A stretch of 64,000 nt of DNA from Lineus longissimus (GCF_910592395.1 NC_088314.1:15659998-15723997), one strand, 5' to 3'; shown: positions 22,302 to 33,184, numbered from the stretch's first letter. The notes: a model not told the origin generated them from the sequence alone. Program-made: numbers and translations.

Positions 22302-23488
22302 ACAGTCATCGAACTTTGGTGGGGGTAGTTATCGACCTTTGTCACTGAGTTCAAGCGCCGAAAATCAATGCAGAACCTACTAGTTCCATCCTTTTTGCCA
22401 ACGATGACAGGGGCACTTGCCCATGGACTACTTGACTCCTCCATGATTCCCCATGCAAGTCCATCCTTTACAGCTTCCTTGATTATTTGTTCCTTTTTGA
22501 ATCCCTGGCGTCTAAGAGGGAGTCGAAACGGTTTAGCTTCACCCGTATTAATCTCATCTCCCACAAGCGATGTCTTGCCAATATCTGATGGTGACTTGGA
22601 AAAAGTGTCCTGAAATTCGATCAGCAACGATGCAAGTTTTATCCTCTGAGGCACATCCAGGTCCGTACTCGATTTATGATAAAGTTCTGACAGATGCTGT
22701 GGCATATTATCTTCGAGTTTCTCCAGCAACTCGTCATCATTTGTGATGGGACTTTCATTGCTCGCATGAAAGATCTGTTTGGACTCGACTTCCGTATCCT
22801 CAGATACACAACCTGGAAATGCATATCCCACTATGCTGTCCTTGGGAATTACAATTTCCTCATCCGTTGCATTGAATAATTGAACAACTGTAGATCGCCT
22901 CTTCCTCCCCTGGGTCGTTAATGATCGTGCTGGAAGTACTCCACTCTTCTGGATAAAGTACACACTGGGTTCAAATGACACATCCTCCTTGGAACGAAAA
23001 GGTCTGTTCAAACACGCCTTGGTGATCAGTTCGGACCCAGGTGCTATCTTTGTCTCATATTGTAGCCTCACAGAATGGGGAAGAATGCTATGCTTTTGAG
23101 TTATCATGGGATATTCCGTCCCATTGAATACGAAAGTTTCAGTACTCATCTTAAAGTCACATCTAAATTCAGCAAGAAAATCCATTCCCCATATTCCGTC
23201 CATGCTATCCATGTTCGCTACCGTCATCTCGAATTCAAACCTAGTATTATACACTCGCACTGGTATCCTAACTGTTCCGAGTATACCCAGTTTCGATGCT
23301 CCATCGGCCATGGTTATGACATCTCCAGAAGGTAGTAGTGGCGGCCTGTGCTTCTTCAGTATGTTGAAGTATGCCTTCGAGGACAAGAACGTCGACTGTG
23401 ACCCAGAATCAATCAAAAAACATGTTGGCAGTCCGTTCAAATAGGTCGTCAAATATGACCTCGATGGAGCTCTGTTGGTTGCATTCAC
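22262..23488 (-). pseudogene. Gypsy protease and RT fingers
   Basis: 408 codons. The retropepsin motif F-L-I-D27-S-G-S-Q is intact, with G-I-W-G-M-D-F-L-A-E-F about 70 residues later. The RT begins around residue 310 (F-R-L-P-L-R-R, S-P-W-A-S-A-P-V-I-V-G-K-K-D-G, R-F-C-I-D-F-R-R-L-N). The frame differs from gag, so Pol expression would need a ribosomal frameshift or its own start. The tail after D-N-Y-P is out of frame with the rest of RT. Confidence 0.9.
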
Positions 23489-23529
23489 GTATTGGCCGTG
23501 CCCCGCCGCTGCCTCAGGGAAGGCACGGC

Positions 23530-24975
23530 CTACTGGTTTTCCGGGTCCTCAGTATTCTGGCCGGTGTCGGTAAAGTGCTGAACACCAACAGGACAATCTC
23601 TCCAGAAGTGGTCAGGTGAATGGCAAATAAAACACAACCTATCTGCCTGCTGTAACCTCCTATCTTCTTGATTATACCGTCCACGTCCATAGCCTCTTCC
23701 CCAACCAAAGCCACGGCCTCGTCCACGGCCTCTCTGAAAAGGGTTGCCCTGCCCCTGGGTGTTCTCTGATGATGGCTCTGGGGTGTTGAGAGCTGCCACT
23801 TCCTCCCTGCCATAGATGGGCTGATTCACTGCCAGAAGGTGAGCCTCGTAACTCTTCGCTAGCTGGAGCACATCCGCCAATGGACGATCCTTATGTTCAA
23901 ATAATTTGTCACCCAGTGGTCCCTGACGCAATGCAAGATAAAGCTGTAAGCCTAAGTCGGGTTGAAGGCGTCCGTAAGCTCGCTTGCTGTACAAAGAGAT
24001 GCGAAACGACAGTTGTTCCAGTGTTTCTCCGTGCTCCCTCGTGACATCTCTGAGTTTGGCCACCCATTCGGATTTCTCACCAATGTAATGCTTCTCTAAC
24101 TTGGCCACCAGTTTCTCAAACGTTACAGTCTCTCCAGCTAGATCCAGCGCTGCCAAAACCTTCGCTGCTGGTCCCGTCAACTTCTCTCTCAGTAACGCAA
24201 GTTTTCCCCCAGATGACCACCCTGTGGTCATGGCGTTGAAATTGGCCAGGTAAGATTCAATACCAATTTCCTCCTCCTTGAATGGGGCCATCTTGGGCTG
24301 TCTTCTATTCACTACCGCAGATTGCAAAGGATCGCCAAATGAACAGTTTGTGAAGTGATTTACTACTGGTGCACTGACACCATTTGTTTCCGTACTGTGG
24401 GTAGGCAACAATCCTGCCACATCAGTACTATTGTCACTCATCACTACCTCCGGCCTAGTACAGTGGACAGGCAACAATCCAGTCACATCAGTACCCATGT
24501 CAGCGAATGTAACTCCCGTTGCACTGCTGCTGGCTGGCTCACTTGACTCTTTTCCTACTGGTGGTGCACTTAATTCCAGGGCTGGTGGTGATAGGCTCCC
24601 CATCAGGATGGGACTGGTAGTAGGCATCCTAATCCCACGCAGGGGTCCCATGGGAGTTTGGACCACTGCTGTTGACGTCGCCGGCGCACTGTCTGCCTGG
24701 ATCCATGTCTCTTCCATCGATAGGATTTCATAAGACGTCACACTCCCAGTAATAGACTTCACTGCCGAAAAAGCATTCGATATAGTCTTTCGGACAGAAT
24801 TCAGAAATCCCAATGTTCCCATTGGTCCTTCATAGGTAATGGTGGGAGCATTAGGGGTGTTGCCAGGGGAATCTGTCCTAGCCTGTCTCCGTTCCACAGG
24901 TACATCACCCGGCCGTCCTCTACCCCTTAGCTCCATTCCTTCTTCTACTCTCCGATCCTCACCTCCGTCGGCCAT
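23530..24975 (-). CDS. Gypsy gag with zinc knuckle, intact ORF
   Basis: 481 codons from ATG at 24975. The N-terminal half is variable and Pro/Thr/Ser-rich. Residues ~240-390 have the retrotransposon gag capsid pattern (Y-L-A-N-F-N-A-M, L-R-E-K-L-T-G-P-A-A-K-V-L, F-E-K-L-V-A-K-L-E-K-H-Y). After an Arg/Gly-rich stretch a CCHC knuckle follows (CFICHSPDHFWRDC, C-x2-C-x4-H-x4-C). It forms the particle core and binds RNA. No breaks. Confidence 0.92.
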   Translation of the reverse strand: MADGGEDRRVEEGMELRGRGRPGDVPVERRQARTDSPGNTPNAPTITYEGPMGTLGFLNSVRKTISNAFSAVKSITGSVTSYEILSMEETWIQADSAPATSTAVVQTPMGPLRGIRMPTTSPILMGSLSPPALELSAPPVGKESSEPASSSATGVTFADMGTDVTGLLPVHCTRPEVVMSDNSTDVAGLLPTHSTETNGVSAPVVNHFTNCSFGDPLQSAVVNRRQPKMAPFKEEEIGIESYLANFNAMTTGWSSGGKLALLREKLTGPAAKVLAALDLAGETVTFEKLVAKLEKHYIGEKSEWVAKLRDVTREHGETLEQLSFRISLYSKRAYGRLQPDLGLQLYLALRQGPLGDKLFEHKDRPLADVLQLAKSYEAHLLAVNQPIYGREEVAALNTPEPSSENTQGQGNPFQRGRGRGRGFGWGRGYGRGRYNQEDRRLQQADRLCFICHSPDHFWRDCPVGVQHFTDTGQNTEDPENQ

Positions 24976-25901
24976 TTTGAAAACCTGTCAAGTCTTATCA
25001 AACACTTAATCAAAGAGTAACTCCATAAAATCACCGCCCTAACCAACCAGTATAATCACACATACATGCACCAGAGCACTATCACACACAAATCACTACC
25101 ATGTACTAAATGCATATAATTTTACTGTACCACTGTAAATAAATTCCAAGCAGCTTACTAATAACACATACACGCATGCATACACTATGCATACACTATA
25201 CACTGTGTATTCAACAACACCAAAATTACCAAAATAAATGTGAGCGTTCAAGGTACTCCCAATCACTTAGAGACTTACCTATACCAATGAATGAACCACA
25301 AATGTACACTCTGTACATCTACCTATGTACATGCACCTACAGGTAATGCTGGAAATGGAAAACCAAAGTTATTCCCAAAGAATAACCACTAAATGTGTAC
25401 TCAGTTATGCATGGTGATATATACATGTACACCGAATATAATACAAGCATGTAATAGGCATATCAAATATACCAGTAATACACAACATGGAAAACAAAAT
25501 GCAAGTATCAAATACAGTTGGCATCCACAACTGCAATTCCAGAAAATAGCAAAATCACATGTATCAAATCTTCACTTTACCAATCTGTCACACAACAGAG
25601 CAGTGACTTAAAATATTAATGGTAACACTCACCAAGAAAATCATACACAGCATCAAATTACCACCAAGAGTTAAACATCATACATGTGGACCAAAATTAC
25701 AGCAATAATACAAGTACTCAGTGCACAAAAACTAATATACACTACAGAAGCGTTGGAAAAAATTTAACAGGTCGTCACCCAGCAGGAAAAAAGTAATATG
25801 AAAAAGACAAAATAGGGGTCGCCACCTGCTGGACAACAAGAATTAAACAAATTCCAAACAAATCATACTAGAAGTACATGTATATTTACATGTAGTTGCG
25901 T
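24976..25901 (-). other. Gypsy region between gag and the upstream SGNH ORF
   Basis: Strongly A/T- and C-rich on the plus strand with CA-rich simple sequence. No coding sequence. It separates the SGNH ORF from gag by over 900 bp. Confidence 0.5.
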
Positions 25902-26521
25902 TCATATTTTCAGTTCTCTCGCACGTCTGCAGCCTGTTGTTATGGCCCTTCTCAAACTGAAGTTATATAATCGCATCCCTTCCTCCGAGGTGATTTGAAT
26001 ATCGTCCGATGTTAATGCCACATCTAATCTGACTATCGCAGCCCGCTCGTGTCGAAAACAATAAATCCTCTTGTTTGACTTCGCCTCCTTCTGAATTTCC
26101 GCATTAAAGTTTGCCGCTTTTTGCTTAAATTCTTCAGCGGTCAGTCGTGTCAGGCGATAACGACTGATGACCTGACAAAGTACAATTACTTTAACCTTTC
26201 CCTCAGTCAGGAGGGAATTACAAAATGCTATTAATCTTGCCGCAATCTCCGTCGCGTGTACAGTCCCATTCGGCCTCACCTGGCACAGATCGTTAGTACC
26301 AAGTTCTAATACTAAAACATCCGGACTAGACTCACTTACGGACTTCCTTACGACGCCTGTCCAGCATCATCAACTTTTAGACCGCCCTTACCTTGCACAC
26401 GTACCACTTCACCATGTAGAGCAAGGTTGGCAGCAAAATCGCTTTGGTCACAACGTGCACCACTGCACAGACATGTATGGAAGTTCCTAACGAAGGAGTG
26501 ACCACACACAAGAACACGCAT
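25902..26521 (-). pseudogene. SGNH/GDSL-hydrolase-like ORF between Gypsy 5' LTR and gag
   Basis: From ATG at 26521 the first frame gives M-R-V-L-V-C-G-H-S-F (block I, putative nucleophile Ser in G-H-S) and G-K-G-G (block II Gly), then a stop near 26347. A frame change there continues with P-D-V-L-V-L-E-L-G-T-N-D (block III Asn) and runs to 25902. The block V position reads S-D-D-I-Q-I-T where D-x-x-H is expected, so the catalytic His seems replaced by Gln. Total ~205 codons, a normal single-domain SGNH length. SGNH domains are known in some LINE ORF1s and in some tyrosine-recombinase retroelements. Here orientation and position put it inside an LTR element. Substrate unknown. Confidence 0.7.
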
Positions 26522-26628
26522 TGGTCGGTAATGAACGTCACTGGACGGTTTTCAGTTCGTGAGACCGTGTGCGTCGCCTTAGATTAGCTCGTTTCCGATG
26601 AAATAGATACTTTAAAAACACCAACCGT

Positions 26629-26647
26629 CCTGCCGGGGTATGCCAGA
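26629..26647 (-). promoter_or_regulatory. Possible primer-binding site of the Gypsy element
   Basis: The first bases inside the 5' LTR on the minus strand read TCTGGCATACCCCGGCAGG. TGG starts two bases from the LTR, the usual spacing for a site pairing with a tRNA CCA end. The tRNA was not identified. Confidence 0.4.
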
Positions 26648-26868
26648 TGCTCGGTTTTCCACCCACGTGGCCTCGAAATCAGAAGACGAAACAGTGGGTT
26701 CGTATAATCGGTGGGTTTTAATCACTTATAGAATAATACACACAGCATGTTACTTGGTCTCACTTCCGCTTCTCCAACCTCTTCCCCGGTCTCACTCCAC
26801 AGTCGGCATATGCCAGGTCTCATTGGCTAGTTAGGGTGCAATCCCCCCCCCCCCCCGGGTATCATACA
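26648..26868 (-). repeat. 5' LTR of the Gypsy element
   Basis: 221 bp, TG...CA, matching 12012-12233. It contains a 14-base C run (26843-26856). The sequence right of it is unrelated to the sequence right of the other copy, as expected for LTR borders. Confidence 0.8.
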
Positions 26869-27410
26869 CTGTGCTGAGTACATTTCTCCCTACTCCTGCT
26901 GACGCAGCATCTATTGTCACTGCGTCTATTCCATCTCTTCCTGCATCTCCCTTTGCGTCGTTTTCCTCCGACTGTTTCTGGCCTCCAGTCGATCAGTGCT
27001 CGGGATAGGCGTGTCTGATCGATACGGGCCACGTTCCCATATGGGCTCTTTTAAATTGGAGGGACACAGGCTGTTTTGGCTATCGCTCTGCCATTTCGGT
27101 CACTTTAAACTAGACCAATTCCTGGCAACCGTCTCGGGATGACGCTGTCTCATCTTGGCTTTGCAATATGTCTCTGGAGCGTCCTTGCTCAATTCAGCGT
27201 ACCCCCAGGTGGGATCTCTCGGTGGTGCTAAGGGCTCTTATGAAGTTCCCTTTCGAGCCTGTGCACAAAGCAGATTTAAATATCTGACCTTTAAGACCGG
27301 TTTTCTGTTGGCTTTGGCCTCGGCACAGAGACGGTCCAAGCTCCATGCTTTAACATTTGATAAATTGGCTTTTAACGAGAGTGGTGCGGTCCTCGATTTG
27401 TCCTTGTGAA
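26869..27410 (+). pseudogene. Second DIRS tyrosine recombinase fragment
   Basis: Around 27150-27290 a plus frame reads P-R-W-D-L-S-V-V-L-R-A-L-M and, after a frame change near 27280, T-F-K-T-G-F-L-L-A-L-A-S-A-Q-R-R-S-K-L-H-A-L, the DIRS recombinase arginine block. It matches the same region of the recombinase at 13.7-14.8 kb but diverges enough to be another subfamily. The sequence stops being recognisable at 27,410, before the H-x-x-R/Tyr end. It forms the right flank of the Gypsy insertion. Confidence 0.75.
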
Positions 27411-28018
27411 AATGAAAAACATTGTCAACATGTCAATATTGATCAAAAGCCTCGAAAATAATGTTTTTATCTGACAAAATAATTTCCAATACTTTATGCC
27501 TGGACGTGAAATATTTGATCTATCATACTGAATACATGTTTCAAATACCGCAACATAATAAATTCGGTCGAGATGGTACCTGGTCGGCACGATGCTCCTC
27601 TTCCGCCGACTCCCTTCGACAGTTTATCAAAGTACTGTCAGATGGAGACGGCGCATTATTGGGTACGATAAACATTTTTCCCTCCTTGGATCTTTGTCGA
27701 CAATTCGGGGTCTCTTTCATTTATCAATGCCCTCAAGGCACGGAGGGCTGTTCTCCATCACCTTTTTGGTGCTTACACCATCCTATTTATTTTCAATCGG
27801 CGGATTTGTAGCCAGGACTGTACATTAGCAGACGATTGTTAGAGGCGAGTCCAGGCCCGACTAGGAAGCTTTGTACTTTTTGTTCGTGGATTTAACAATC
27901 GCACTTTATGCAACCTTCCTGGTATTTGGGCATAATTCAAGCCACTGACAGCATCACTGTGCAAAATCCTGGCCGTAAATCGCCGTAAACATGTTGTTTT
28001 TATCGCCGATTTTGGCCT
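27411..28018. other. Non-coding, nothing recognised
   Basis: AT-rich sequence with short spurious ORFs; no motif or repeat identified within the window. Confidence 0.4.
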
Positions 28019-29417
28019 AAGACAAGACCACAATTGATTTGTTAAGCCTTTTAGCAGTTAAATTATCAATGTTTGACCGCGACGCATCAAATACTGCGTG
28101 GGGTTGTGAATCTGAAATTTTATTATGATATTCCGGACATTCGGGCAAGTAAATGGTGAAAAATAAACTGGTAGTTGACCACGGAATTTTTTTGATAATC
28201 GACAAATTTGACAGACATTGATATTTCCACTATTTTCAGCCAACTGGCAGAAAAATCTCAAAACACGCCTCTATTACCCAAGGAGGATACCGCGGTGACG
28301 TCACGGCTTTTCCAAGATGGCGCTGCATATTGTAAACAAACTCGATCCACCTCCAAGGGAAAATCAAGTCATCAAAAAAGTTAGATTTTTCGCATCAAAT
28401 CAGAGTTATTAGTACTTTTCTGCTATGAAATAAGTTTTCAGACAATAAGCTATCATTTGAATAATGAAAAGTGCTGTTTTAATGGGGAAAAATAGGATTT
28501 TTTAAACCAAATAGCCGGGCACCGATCTTCCAAAATTAGCGATGGTTTAAAACAGTCTCCCAGATATGGGGCAATCTCTTCATTATCAGTATGGGATTTG
28601 GAGACATGTTTGAAGATTTTACAAGTTCGAGACCTGTAAGACCTAAAACTCGCATAGATCCCCATAGATCCCCTCTATTTGTCGAGTTAGCGCCCCTGTA
28701 AGATCATGCATTTTCGGACACTAGAACGAAATCTTCCTGCGGATATCGCGGTTTCGGTGATGATTTAAGGAGAAATTGACTGTTCTTAGAGTTGTATGGG
28801 ACAGAAATGAGTTCATACTTCATGAATACATGAATATATTATGATATGGGCGGGCTTCTAAGTCAAAACAATAACAAACTCAACTGCATCTCTACTGTAT
28901 ATTGCGTAGTGCATTGCCTAGTGTATTTCGTAGTGTATTTTAGCGGAGACATTATTTCCGCACTTTGGCCACGCCAAACGTCTTTTTTATTCGTGGAAGT
29001 TAATCTGCTCTGTAAATATTATTTTACACAGGAAGAATCCATACTAGGTATTGCAATATTTCATGTCTATTGGTGTTTTTGTGTACAGGAGCGCACCAGA
29101 CAGTGAGATCGACGTGGAGATGTGTTCAGTGCTGCTGCTGTTAGTAGACTGAATTTGATTGGCCATAGCGATCAGTAATATGGGTCGGGATCACGTGATG
29201 TGACGTCACCGCGGTATCCTCCTTGCCTATTACCAAATTAGCAAAATTCGAAATTAATTTTTTCCTTAAAATAATTTCTTTATATCTGTAGACTTGCCAC
29301 AACAAATATTTTTTCAATACCTCTCCAAATATGTACCCGAGAGTTAAAAACATGCACTCGTCTAATTGATAGGCATCGACCCTCCAACCTATGAATATTC
29401 ATTAGTGGTCTTGTCTC
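28019..29417. mobile_element. GAGACAAGACCAC-ended MITE, copy 1, split by another element
   Basis: 28019-28278 plus 29226-29417 together equal the 442-bp element at 29962-30403. The ends are (G/A)AGACAAGACCAC at left and its complement at right. A 947-bp element interrupts it. Confidence 0.8.
28279..29225. mobile_element. 947-bp inverted-repeat element with 9-bp target duplication
   Basis: Both ends share 26 perfectly inverted bases beginning CAAGGAGGATACCGCGG and including GTGACGTCAC. It is flanked by TCTATTACC (28270-28278) and CCTATTACC (29226-29234), one mismatch in nine. The uninterrupted relative at 30.2 kb shows the empty site. No transposase. A 9-bp duplication is typical of Mutator-like elements but does not prove the family. 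Confidence 0.85.
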
Positions 29418-29961
29418 AATGAAGGTAGATTTCAGGGGTTAACATTTTAAGAATTTTTTCAAACTAATGTAGGCGACATTGCGCAACTCTCCAACAAAGG
29501 AAAGTGATATCTGGACATTTTTGGAGAAATGAGAGACATTTCCAAGAGTGGTATAACTGTGCCAAAAGCGACGAAAGAGGACAAAATCGACAAAAAGTCA
29601 TGATTTTGCAGCCAACAGCACCAAATTCAAAGACCAGCCTTGGCAAGCAAGCTATGGAGCTAAAAATTTAGGATGTGATTGAGGAATATCTTTGCTGCTT
29701 AGGGCACATCTTTCAGAATCAAGGTCTAAGTAGTTTCAAAGAAATTACAAAATGAATGGCAACACAACAAGACTTGTAAAAATGAAACCGAACTTAGACC
29801 GGTGCTAGGTTGGCTCATATTGCGGTCAAATTAAGTTTTTTTCTCATTATTTTAGCTTGTTTTGACCTGGAATCATCAGCAGTACAACATTCTAAATGAA
29901 TTAGAGTGATTTGAGCACATTCAAATCTTTCACTAAATTGACCCAAAATGTAGTGTAAATG
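29418..29961. other. Spacer between the two MITE copies, no gene
   Basis: No coding sequence or repeat partner seen in the window. Confidence 0.4.
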
Positions 29962-30403
29962 GAGACAAGACCACAATTGATTTTTTAAGCCTTTTAGCAG
30001 TTAAATTGTCAATGTTTGACCGCGACGCATCAAATACTGCGTGGGGTTGTGAATCTGAAATTGTGTTATGATATTCCGGACAGTCGGGCAAGTAAATGGT
30101 GAAAAATAAACTGGTAGTTGACCACGGAAATGTTTTGATAATCGACAAATTAGACAGACATTGATATTTCCACTCTTTTCAGCCAACTGGCAGAAAAATC
30201 TCAAAACACGCCCCTATTACTAAATTAGCAAAATTCGAAATTAATTTTTTCATCAAATAATTTCTTTATATCTGTAGACTTGCCACAACAAATATTTTTT
30301 CAATACCTCTCCAAATATGTACCCGAGAGTTAAAAACATGCACTCGTCTAATTGATAGGCATCGACCCTCCAACCTATGAATATTCATTAGTGGTCTTGT
30401 CTC
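29962..30403. mobile_element. GAGACAAGACCAC-ended MITE, copy 2, uninterrupted
   Basis: 442 bp, perfect 13-bp inverted ends GAGACAAGACCAC / GTGGTCTTGTCTC, no ORF. About 95% identical to copy 1 outside the latter's insertion. Confidence 0.8.
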
Positions 30404-30639
30404 GCCTCTTAAACTTCATTGATGGTCGCCATTTGCAATTTCACGTGATTGATGAAGTCAGAGGTAAAATAATGCAATGAAATTTTGAAAATTATCATAC
30501 CTCACGAGACCCTGTTTGACGTGACGTGATTTGCCTAGTTAGTAACGTTATTAGATACATGATTGGCTGCTATTGATGTGATGTTATCAAAATGTCTGAC
30601 CAGAATTTACGCCGGTTTTTTTCTAAATCACAGAGATAA

Positions 30640-31345
30640 AATAAGATATTAGAATACGGTTTTTAGCAGAGTATGGTATATTTAGTTGGTCATATATCTG
30701 TTGTATTTGGGTGCACCTAATTCCATCCCTTCATTATGTAACAAACATTTCTAAAAAGGTCCAAAAATCCCTTTTTTTAATTTCATGTGCCTTTTTAAAA
30801 AAATTCACATGAGCCCATGAACTGTGCTATATGACCATCATTTTTTGGAATGTGCAATTCCAAGGAAAGTGTTCGATAGTCATGTCAAATGCACATTTCA
30901 GCTTAGGATTTTGATGTTATTTTTTAAATCTCTTCTATTACCTTTGATAAAGACCCCCAAACCTTCATGTATGAGCCGAGTTGGCCATAAAGACCCTGAC
31001 TGACAGCATGGCGGACCATGCGGTGTGTTCTCAAAGGTCACCAGCTGTCTGAAAAAAACAATCACCTGTAGCGATGAGCTGAAACTAATCTTGAAAACGA
31101 AGAATTTAGCAGGAATTTTCTAGTATTGAAAGCAAAAACAACCTTCGTTGCAGCATAGTTCACCAATACATTGTGAAAAAGAAATAAAATTAAATTAAAT
31201 AAAAAAGTTACTCTTTAGACATTTCTAGAATTACGTGTTACATAATGAAGAGACAGGATTAGCTGGGCCAAATACAACATATACATGGCCAACTAGATAA
31301 ACCATTCTCTGCTGAAACCGCATTCAACACTTCTGTCCCTTAGAT
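30640..31345. repeat. Imperfect long inverted repeat
   Basis: About 130 bp at 30640-30770 (with CAGAGTATGGTATATTTAGT and TTCATTATGTAACA) reappear inverted at 31200-31345 at roughly 80% identity. Probably an old foldback or inverted-repeat DNA element; no ORF between the arms. Confidence 0.65.
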
Positions 31346-31570
31346 TTGATATTCCGTCTATGAGATCAGGCATTTTCACTGGGGCAATTAGACTGCGGGA
31401 GGGGGTGGGGGCAATTGAAACGCGGGAAAGTTGTCCAAGAACCCCTCTGGATATTAGTAATGATAATAACAATTAGCTGTAATTGAACCGAATGACAAGG
31501 AAGATGATTTACAGTTTATAGATGAAAAGCCAAATTATCAAAAATAAACTATATGTAAATTTTTCTTTGC

Positions 31571-31657
31571 TTCATTTCCCTATTGTAGACCTTTTGTGAA
31601 ATCTATTACAAACTGATTTGGTCACATTTCACAAAATGTCTACAATAGGGAAATGAA
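31571..31657. repeat. Near-perfect 32-bp hairpin
   Basis: 31571-31602 (TTCATTTCCCTATTGTAGAC...) is complementary to 31626-31657 with one mismatch; the loop is 23 nt. Isolated in non-coding DNA. Confidence 0.85.
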
Positions 31658-32109
31658 CAACAAGTCCGTATCAACCTGTCAAGTTCAGATGCGACAGGCA
31701 CCTAGTTTTGGTAGAGCGGGTCACATTTTTCAAACAAGCCTTGGTCAGACGGCGAGCTATGCGAGAAACTACTGTATGAACCCCAATATTAAATGCATGT
31801 CAAGCACGGCTCGTCATGATGTCGCTACTCGCGTCTGGAGCTTCGCCAGTCATGACATTTCTTCAATGGCACGAAACCCCCCTGCAAATTGTGTGTACTA
31901 AAATTTCCTATGCTGGAACATTGGGTCTTTTTCTGGAGCGGTTGTGGCTGGAATGAATTTCGGAATGGAATAAAGCGCAGGGACATGTTGTAACAATCAA
32001 GGTTTGATGAAAATCCAAGCGCAGCTGTGAAAATGAGAGCGATTTTCAAGATTTCTGAACATCTTGAACCAGGCTCTAATTATTTGCTGAGGACAACCTT
32101 GCTACTATT
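31658..32109. other. Non-coding, nothing recognised
   Basis: No motif or repeat partner identified. Confidence 0.35.
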
Positions 32110-32790
32110 TGTTAACTTGGTGAATGACAATTAGATGATTAACTGCACTTCTGTCGATATAATATTCACATCTTTATCAACCGCAAGAAGGTCCACAGAA
32201 CCTCCAAATCTGCATTTTGATGAAAATAGTCGATTTCGATATGACGACTTGTAGAAAAACATATTTCTAGCGAACTATATCCAGGATGTATTTGAAGTAC
32301 CACGCAGGGGGGTAAGCAGGTAAACATCATTGCATGAGGAGTAATGGCAGCCAATGCGCCTCGATCAAGTCCGTCCTATATTAGTCACTTGATGAACGAG
32401 CTAGGACATAATATGATATAGAACCCGACCGTTTCATGAATGCGTGCCTGCGATTTGAAGTACGAACACGCAAATTAACAACAAACGATTGGCGTAATAC
32501 AGACTTGTACATGTATAACCGAATGAACCGACGTGTATTTCGTGGATATGATATTTCTTGCACGTTGATGTCCTAAAAATGGGCAGACTATAAAGGACTG
32601 GCAAACAACAATGAGAATATAGTTAATTTGATAATGATTGATAGCGTGAAATCAATACTGATCAATGTGAACATTTGGTTAAGTTGATGCCTGTATAGAA
32701 TACATAAATTTATTAACAAATTTTGCATAAATTTTGCCACTCTGACAATTTTCTCGTTTTTCCATTTTCGCATTAGTTTATAAAGCATAC
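32110..32790 (+). repeat. Dispersed repeat, partner at 60.2-60.9 kb
   Basis: Aligns in the same orientation with 60245-60860 at roughly 75-80% identity (shared blocks such as GATTTCGATATGAC and CAATGCGCCTCGATCA). A further matching block links 30555-30600 with 60163-60205, so both may belong to a longer, partly replaced element. No ORF. Confidence 0.7.
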
Positions 32791-33184
32791 CACTAGAGTG
32801 AAAACATTTTTTGGAATATAACATCCTGAGATTCAGGTTTTTGTTCTGCTACCTTGTATGCAAAACCCTGATAAAAAGCAATACAATGCACTGGGAAGGG
32901 TGGCTGTTCCGATTACTTCAAATACCACGTATATAGTTTATATGGGTGTTGTGTTAGCCAGAGCTAGCCCTTGATTATGAAGAGATTTTCAAATGGAGGT
33001 TAACATGGTCTGTCTATGTGCTCTCCCCGGCCGACAGGCACAGCTTTCAATACTTGATGTTTCTAAAAAGGCACTCTTGGCATGGCCTATCAAGGAGCTG
33101 CTCACGGTGCTCAACCTCTAGCTTGCCTGTCGACTAAGTGCCTTGCCCGAGACCTTGCTAGGAGGAGCAAGCATTTTAAGATTA
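32791..33184. other. Non-coding, nothing recognised
   Basis: No gene or repeat identified. Confidence 0.35.

Larger units (their letters stand above)
12012..26868 (-). mobile_element. Gypsy LTR retrotransposon interrupted by a DIRS element
   Basis: Reading right to left: LTR (26868-26648), SGNH-hydrolase-like ORF (26521-25902), gag (24975-23530), pol with protease, RT, RNase H and integrase (23488-19679), 3' non-coding region (19678-19261 and 12953-12234, split by the DIRS insertion at 12954-19260), polypurine tract and LTR (12233-12012). Removing the DIRS leaves about 8.5 kb, a normal Gypsy size. The two LTRs begin TG, end CA and differ at roughly nine positions. Flanking pentamers CTCTG (12007-12011) and CTGTG (26869-26873) are a near-match target duplication. 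pol carries several frameshifts and one stop. Confidence 0.8.

Noticed and set aside
19266-25632. GGTGAGTGTTACC at 19266 and its complement at 25620 as Gypsy termini
   Set aside because: A 13-base match is expected by chance in 64 kb, and it is inverted rather than direct. The TG...CA repeats at 12,012 and 26,648 are the LTRs.
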